Of a DNA stretch of 9,456 nucleotides, positions 6,962 to 9,456 are shown piece by piece. How positions within the stretch are numbered: position 1 is the stretch's first letter; each line of letters opens with the position of its first letter. Both the position numbers and the translations under genes were made by a program. The stretch comes from Saprospiraceae bacterium UBA7328 (GTDB lineage Bacteria > Bacteroidota > Bacteroidia > Chitinophagales > Saprospiraceae): assembly GCA_002471345.1 (NCBI GenBank), contig DKPS01000090.1:1-9456 (forward strand), written 5' to 3'. The notes below the pieces were generated by a model, which was not told the DNA's origin, searched no databases, and saw nothing but the letters and a program-made list of their open reading frames with translations.

Positions 6962-7835
6962 CTTTAATCAAATAAGAATAGTTTTCTTTGTTTTTCAGAA
7001 TAAAATCAGGGTAGCTGTCATCAACCTCAACGGTTTCATACCTACCTTGACCACGACCCAATGGATCCTGACTAGAATTTAAACGATCAATAATAGATTT
7101 CTTCACATAATCATTGTTGTGTTCTTGATGTGCCGCACTCTCAATCTTGGTGATAACCCTATCCTCTACTGAAGCACCCTCACTTCCAACGTATGTCCAG
7201 TGCCATCCACCTGGTGACAATCTAAAGTTTTCCTCATCAGGTAAGTCCCTCTTCATGTCAGTGAGTGTGTATTTCTCTAGGAAAGAAAAGTCAAACATCT
7301 TTGTTCCTATCCATTTTGGATAGTCTTCATAGTCAAAATCAGAGGTCTGTGACCTATAAACACCTGTCTTTTCGACATAGTTCAGGTAACACATACAATA
7401 TTCTTGAGCAAAATTGTAAACTTTACCAGGAGTATAGAAGTCAGTCATATTTTCAATGACTTCTGGCTTTGGAATCTCGTCAATATCACTCCAAATGATG
7501 ACATCCTCAGAGTCACAGACAGTATCAAGAAAGTCTGCAATATTATTCTTCTGGAAGGCATCATTTTGATGACATCTTACAGGTGTGTTGTATCGTCTCC
7601 CCAAGTCATCTAGTTGTTGATCTGTGGGGAGTGGTACAACATTGTGAATAATCTTGTCTTGGAACTTCTCAAACCTATCTTTGTTCTCAAGATAGTAGAG
7701 TGGTTTATCTAAACCCGAAAATGTCTTGGTCGCTTCATTGATAACAAAGTGATCAACAAAGGGATAGAGTAGATTCAGTCTGACTTCAAGAAGATCTAGT
7801 TCATTAAAGAACAAGAATACATCAAATACTTTCAT
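6948..7835 (-). CDS. GT17-family glycosyltransferase (beta-1,4-GlcNAc transferase-like)
   Basis: This 295-residue protein starts MKVFDVFLFFNELDLLEVRL and continues with VDHFVINEATKTFSGLDKPL (27-46), the hallmark N-terminal region of GT17 (the family of eukaryotic bisecting GlcNAc transferase MGAT3, with many bacterial and viral members). IIWSDIDEIPKPE (113-125) holds the DxD-like metal and nucleotide-sugar site, and GWHWTYVG is the conserved C-terminal tryptophan segment. It probably adds a GlcNAc-type sugar to a growing glycan in the cytoplasm. I chose ATG 7835 over an upstream TTG (7856) because GAGG lies 9 nt before it and the protein then begins exactly at the family motif. It starts 4 nt after the previous stop and overlaps GT11 by 14 nt. 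Confidence 0.9.
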   Translation of the reverse strand: MKVFDVFLFFNELDLLEVRLNLLYPFVDHFVINEATKTFSGLDKPLYYLENKDRFEKFQDKIIHNVVPLPTDQQLDDLGRRYNTPVRCHQNDAFQKNNIADFLDTVCDSEDVIIWSDIDEIPKPEVIENMTDFYTPGKVYNFAQEYCMCYLNYVEKTGVYRSQTSDFDYEDYPKWIGTKMFDFSFLEKYTLTDMKRDLPDEENFRLSPGGWHWTYVGSEGASVEDRVITKIESAAHQEHNNDYVKKSIIDRLNSSQDPLGRGQGRYETVEVDDSYPDFILKNKENYSYLIKDVSN

Positions 7836-7839
7836 AAGT

Positions 7840-8415
7840 TCAAACCTCAATAACAATCAGTCTATCATCATATCCACCAAAGTCGCATACATAAGACTTT
7901 TCTCTATAATTTTCTGGGACAGCATCGTAGAGATTATTTGGAGGATAAGAAATATCTTCGATGACAATATATCCACCTTCATTCATCTTCGGAAGATATA
8001 ACTTCAGAAGTTCAAGATGACTTTGAAAAGTATGTGGACCATCATCAATAAGAATATCAATCTTACCGTCAATACCATCTACAGTCTCTTGACTGTAGGC
8101 ATCTGCATCAATAAATTGGACACCATCTGTTGTCCATTCTTTATTAATTGGTGTTCGATTATCTTTAAAGTCTTGAAGATTATCAATACCAATGATAGTA
8201 GCTCTCTTAGAAAAAAATTCTTTCCACATTTTTAGAGAAGCACCCGAACGGACACCAATCTCAACTAAGGTGAGTTTTTTATTCCTAATTGGTTCAAACT
8301 TTTCTTGATAAAATCCATCAACAAATGTTTTTGGATCTCCCTTATCTGTACCATAATCTGGATTTGTTGTAATATTCAGATTATATTCTTCAAGAATTTC
8401 TTTAAGTGTTTTCAT
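7840..8415 (-). CDS. Class I SAM methyltransferase (cephalosporin-hydroxylase-like family)
   Basis: This 191-residue protein has YGTDKG (21-26) near the N-terminus, motif I VEIGVRSGASLKMW (51-64), an acidic strand end IIGID (74-78), and DILIDDGPHTFQSH (120-133) followed by GGYIVIEDI (147-155). This arrangement is typical of the methyltransferase group often labelled 'cephalosporin hydroxylase' or class I SAM methyltransferase in polysaccharide clusters. The IDDGxH segment probably helps bind a divalent metal. The likely role is O-methylation of a sugar; the substrate is unknown. It is the first large gene after the promoter at about 8513-8549. Its ATG overlaps the stop of a 31-codon ORF as ATGA, and no clear ribosome site precedes it, so its translation may depend on that small ORF. 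Confidence 0.83.
   Translation of the reverse strand: MKTLKEILEEYNLNITTNPDYGTDKGDPKTFVDGFYQEKFEPIRNKKLTLVEIGVRSGASLKMWKEFFSKRATIIGIDNLQDFKDNRTPINKEWTTDGVQFIDADAYSQETVDGIDGKIDILIDDGPHTFQSHLELLKLYLPKMNEGGYIVIEDISYPPNNLYDAVPENYREKSYVCDFGGYDDRLIVIEV
7845..7848 (-). promoter_or_regulatory. Shine-Dalgarno site deciding the GT17 start
   Basis: GAGG on the minus strand, inside the last codons of the preceding methyltransferase gene, lies 9 nt before ATG 7835. The upstream TTG at 7856 has nothing comparable, so this site favours the shorter reading frame. Confidence 0.6.
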
Positions 8416-8507
8416 TTGTAATCACTAAATCTAAAAACTTTGTTTTCTCTATTGTCTTCATAGTTGCAAGGGTATTGCCATATATCTATAGCATTAAAAC
8501 TGATCAT
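8412..8507 (-). CDS. Small ORF, 31 codons, upstream of the methyltransferase gene
   Basis: An ATG at 8507 opens a 31-codon frame beginning MISFNAIDIWQYPCNY and ending FRFSDYK. Its stop overlaps the following methyltransferase start as ATGA, the same coupling as between proven genes here, and the larger gene lacks a ribosome site. The composition (Trp, Tyr, Cys, Phe, charged residues) looks like protein rather than noise. It starts only about 5 nt after a TATAAT box, so a transcript from that box would be leaderless; from the other box it would have a very short leader. It could be a true small or leader peptide, or the C-terminal remnant of a lost gene. I do not recognise it. Confidence 0.4.
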   Translation of the reverse strand: MISFNAIDIWQYPCNYEDNRENKVFRFSDYK

Positions 8508-8512
8508 ACAGC

Positions 8513-8549
8513 ATTATAATATTATACCAAAAAAGGAGAGTTTGTGCAA
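8513..8549 (-). promoter_or_regulatory. Promoter for the ten-gene cluster
   Basis: Directly after the terminator the minus strand has two TATAAT hexamers (8526-8521 and 8518-8513). The first has TTGCAC (8549-8544) exactly 17 nt upstream, matching TTGACA at three of six positions. The -35 candidate overlaps the terminator loop. The position between a terminator and the first gene of a long unidirectional cluster supports a sigma70-type promoter. Confidence 0.55.
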
Positions 8550-8557
8550 CCCTCCTT
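8529..8557 (-). terminator. Rho-independent terminator after the rfbBC module
   Basis: In the minus-strand RNA, AAGGAGGGUU pairs with AACUCUCCUU (10 pairs including one G-U) around a 5-nt loop GCACA, followed by a run of U. The G-U pair becomes an A-C mismatch on the plus strand, so the structure favours minus-strand transcripts. It ends the rfbB-rfbC transcript just before a new promoter. Confidence 0.8.
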
Positions 8558-8587
8558 ATACGATCTTGCCATGCACTTCACTTGTTC
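8558..8587 (-). repeat. Boundary repeat, copy B
   Basis: This is the second copy of the repeat at 1-30, in the same orientation, with 24 of 30 identical and a 13-nt identical core at 8564-8576. It lies between the end of the epimerase stub, overlapping its last codons, and the terminator hairpin. One minus-strand frame through it reads KFCEEQVKCMARSYKEG and ends at a TAA just past the terminator, but that frame has no upstream start codon. Confidence 0.6.
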
Positions 8588-8643
8588 TTCACAAAATTTA
8601 CCCCGATAAATCCAGTTCCTCCAAACAAAGATAATTTATTCAT
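8578..8643 (-). pseudogene. Truncated NAD-dependent epimerase start (21 codons)
   Basis: The ATG at 8643 overlaps the rfbC stop (ATGAATAA). The frame reads MNKLSLFGGTGFIGVNFV and ends at TGA after 21 codons. GGTGFIG is the NAD(P)-binding loop that opens extended SDR epimerases and reductases, the same as in the SDR at 2030-2848, but nothing of the remaining 250 or more residues follows: the boundary repeat and a terminator come instead. I read it as the 5' remnant of a gene that once followed rfbC, cut off by a recombination event. In many clusters rfbD follows rfbC, but GGTGFIG fits an epimerase better than RfbD. Confidence 0.65.
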
Positions 8644-9190
8644 ACTTATGACACTCCTCAAACGATAATCCTCTTTTATCTTTCTTTGATAATTTTGGTT
8701 CTGGATATCCCCAATATTCATAGAACGGCCATGATATTCCAATCTCCTTATCATTCCACATTAAAGTACGATCATATTGCGGATAATAATAATCAGTAAC
8801 TTTATATTCAAACTCAGCTTCATCAGATACAGTGAAAAATCCATGAGCTAAACCTGGCGGAATCCATAACATTAAATCAGGTCTATCTAATTTAATAATA
8901 TATTTCTCTTTGAATGTTGGAGAATAAGTTCTTAAATCAACAATAGCATCAAATATTTCTCCCCTAGTGCATCTTACTAATTTACCTTGTGGATGTTTAA
9001 TTTGATAATGTAATCCTCTTAGAACACCCTCTGATGACATCGAATGATTATCTTGAACAAAATTAAAGTCGCCCACTTCCTCTTGAAATGTTTTTAGATT
9101 AAAAGACTCCATAAAGAAACCTCTATCATCTCCAAACTTCTCAACCTCAAGAACATAAGCACCATCAACGCTAGTCTCTATTTTTTTCAT
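8636..9190 (-). CDS. rfbC: dTDP-4-dehydrorhamnose 3,5-epimerase
   Basis: This 184-residue cupin-fold protein has the usual RfbC/RmlC length. Recognisable are FGDDRGFFMESF (19-30), FVQDNHSMS (44-52), VLRGLHYQ (56-63) with catalytic His61, GEIFDAIVDLR (77-87), IPPGLAHGF (110-118), the Tyr-rich segment TDYYYPQYD (132-140), and the C-terminal LSKKD. The enzyme epimerises C3 and C5 of dTDP-4-keto-6-deoxyglucose in the dTDP-rhamnose pathway; relatives that act only on C3 serve other deoxysugars. ATG 9190 is chosen over an upstream TTG (9229), since the family begins here. It overlaps rfbB by 20 nt. The last residues (HKYE) share bases with the start of the epimerase stub. No rfbD follows in the window. 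Confidence 0.92.
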   Translation of the reverse strand: MKKIETSVDGAYVLEVEKFGDDRGFFMESFNLKTFQEEVGDFNFVQDNHSMSSEGVLRGLHYQIKHPQGKLVRCTRGEIFDAIVDLRTYSPTFKEKYIIKLDRPDLMLWIPPGLAHGFFTVSDEAEFEYKVTDYYYPQYDRTLMWNDKEIGISWPFYEYWGYPEPKLSKKDKRGLSFEECHKYE

Positions 9191-9456
9191 ACCAATCAAT
9201 TGTTTTTTTAAGTCCTTCATCAATATCAAATTTTGGTCTCCAACTTAAATTAGCAGAAATTTTATTAATACTAGTTGAGTATCTTCTATCATGTCCCGGC
9301 CTATCTTTTACATATTCTATCATACTTTCTTCTTTTCCCATCATAGAAATAATTTTTCTAATTAAATCAATATTATGAAGTTCACATTCTCCTCCAATAT
9401 TATATTTCTCTCCAATTTTACCCCCCTTCCACACTTCTATTAATGCTTCACAATGA
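9171..9456 (-). CDS. rfbB: dTDP-glucose 4,6-dehydratase, C-terminal part (5' end outside window)
   Basis: About 95 C-terminal residues are present; the frame is open to the window edge, so the gene starts beyond 9456. The fragment begins HCEALIEVWKGGKIGEKYNI and continues with GGECELHNIDLI, matching the RfbB/RmlB segment that follows the YVxDHxxAL motif. Next come VKDRPGHDRRYSTSINKI, the conserved RPGHDxRYAID nucleotide-binding stretch, and the terminal LSWRPKFDIDEGLKKTIDWY. The enzyme converts dTDP-glucose to dTDP-4-keto-6-deoxyglucose with bound NAD. It overlaps rfbC by 20 nt. A GTG at 9434 is not a real start. Confidence 0.92.
   Translation of the reverse strand, partial: HCEALIEVWKGGKIGEKYNIGGECELHNIDLIRKIISMMGKEESMIEYVKDRPGHDRRYSTSINKISANLSWRPKFDIDEGLKKTIDWYEKNRD

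Noticed and set aside
7836..7856. TTG start extending the GT17 gene by 7 codons
   Set aside because: The internal ATG at 7835 has a GAGG ribosome site and begins exactly at the family motif. The TTG extensions of rfbC (9229) and of the DUF5672 gene (784) were rejected for similar reasons.
8457..8477. Start codon in the other frame of the 8412-8507 region giving about 19 codons (MKTIEKTKF...)
   Set aside because: It overlaps the 31-codon ORF, which has the ATGA coupling to the next gene. Both cannot be equally likely and the longer one fits the local layout better.
1..9456. CRISPR array, tRNA, rRNA, transposase or integrase
   Set aside because: I saw no regularly spaced short repeats, no cloverleaf-like or rRNA segments and no recombinase motifs in any frame. 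The boundary repeat has only two copies 8.5 kb apart.

Overview
The window is a surface-glycan (LPS, O-antigen or capsule type) biosynthesis region. Every gene reads on the minus strand, so transcription runs from high to low coordinates. The DNA is AT-rich, genes are packed with 4 to 20 nt overlaps, and there are almost no spacers. This style, together with the mix of GT17, GT11, TylF-type, DUF5672-type, DUF3431-like and radical SAM proteins, suggests a marine cyanophage (T4-like myovirus) or a marine picocyanobacterium. No phage structural or replication gene, rRNA or tRNA lies in the window, so the host assignment is inference.

In transcription order, the right end (9456 to 8636) holds the 3' part of rfbB and a complete rfbC, which make dTDP-4-keto-6-deoxy sugars. 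They are followed by a punctuation zone (8643 to 8412): a 21-codon stub of a Rossmann-type epimerase, a 30-nt repeat, a rho-independent terminator, a TATAAT-type promoter and a 31-codon small ORF. The next transcript (8415 to 80) then carries ten genes: a class I SAM methyltransferase, a GT17 and a GT11 glycosyltransferase, a DUF3431-like protein, a TylF-like methyltransferase, a radical SAM protein, a second SAM methyltransferase, an extended SDR, an RfbH-type iron-sulfur/PMP dehydratase and a DUF5672-type protein.

The clearest biochemical theme is a deoxysugar: RfbH (3-dehydratase, catalytic His and Cys cluster visible) next to an SDR is the core of CDP-3,6-dideoxyhexose synthesis. The sugar would be methylated by the methyltransferases and built into a glycan by the transferases. 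No RfbF/RfbG genes are in the window.

The least explained structure is that the 30-nt repeat (24/30 identical, 13-nt identical core) occurs at both ends of the ten-gene transcript. Each copy lies about 65 nt after a start codon that overlaps the stop of the last gene of a module. This looks like a repeated cassette boundary.
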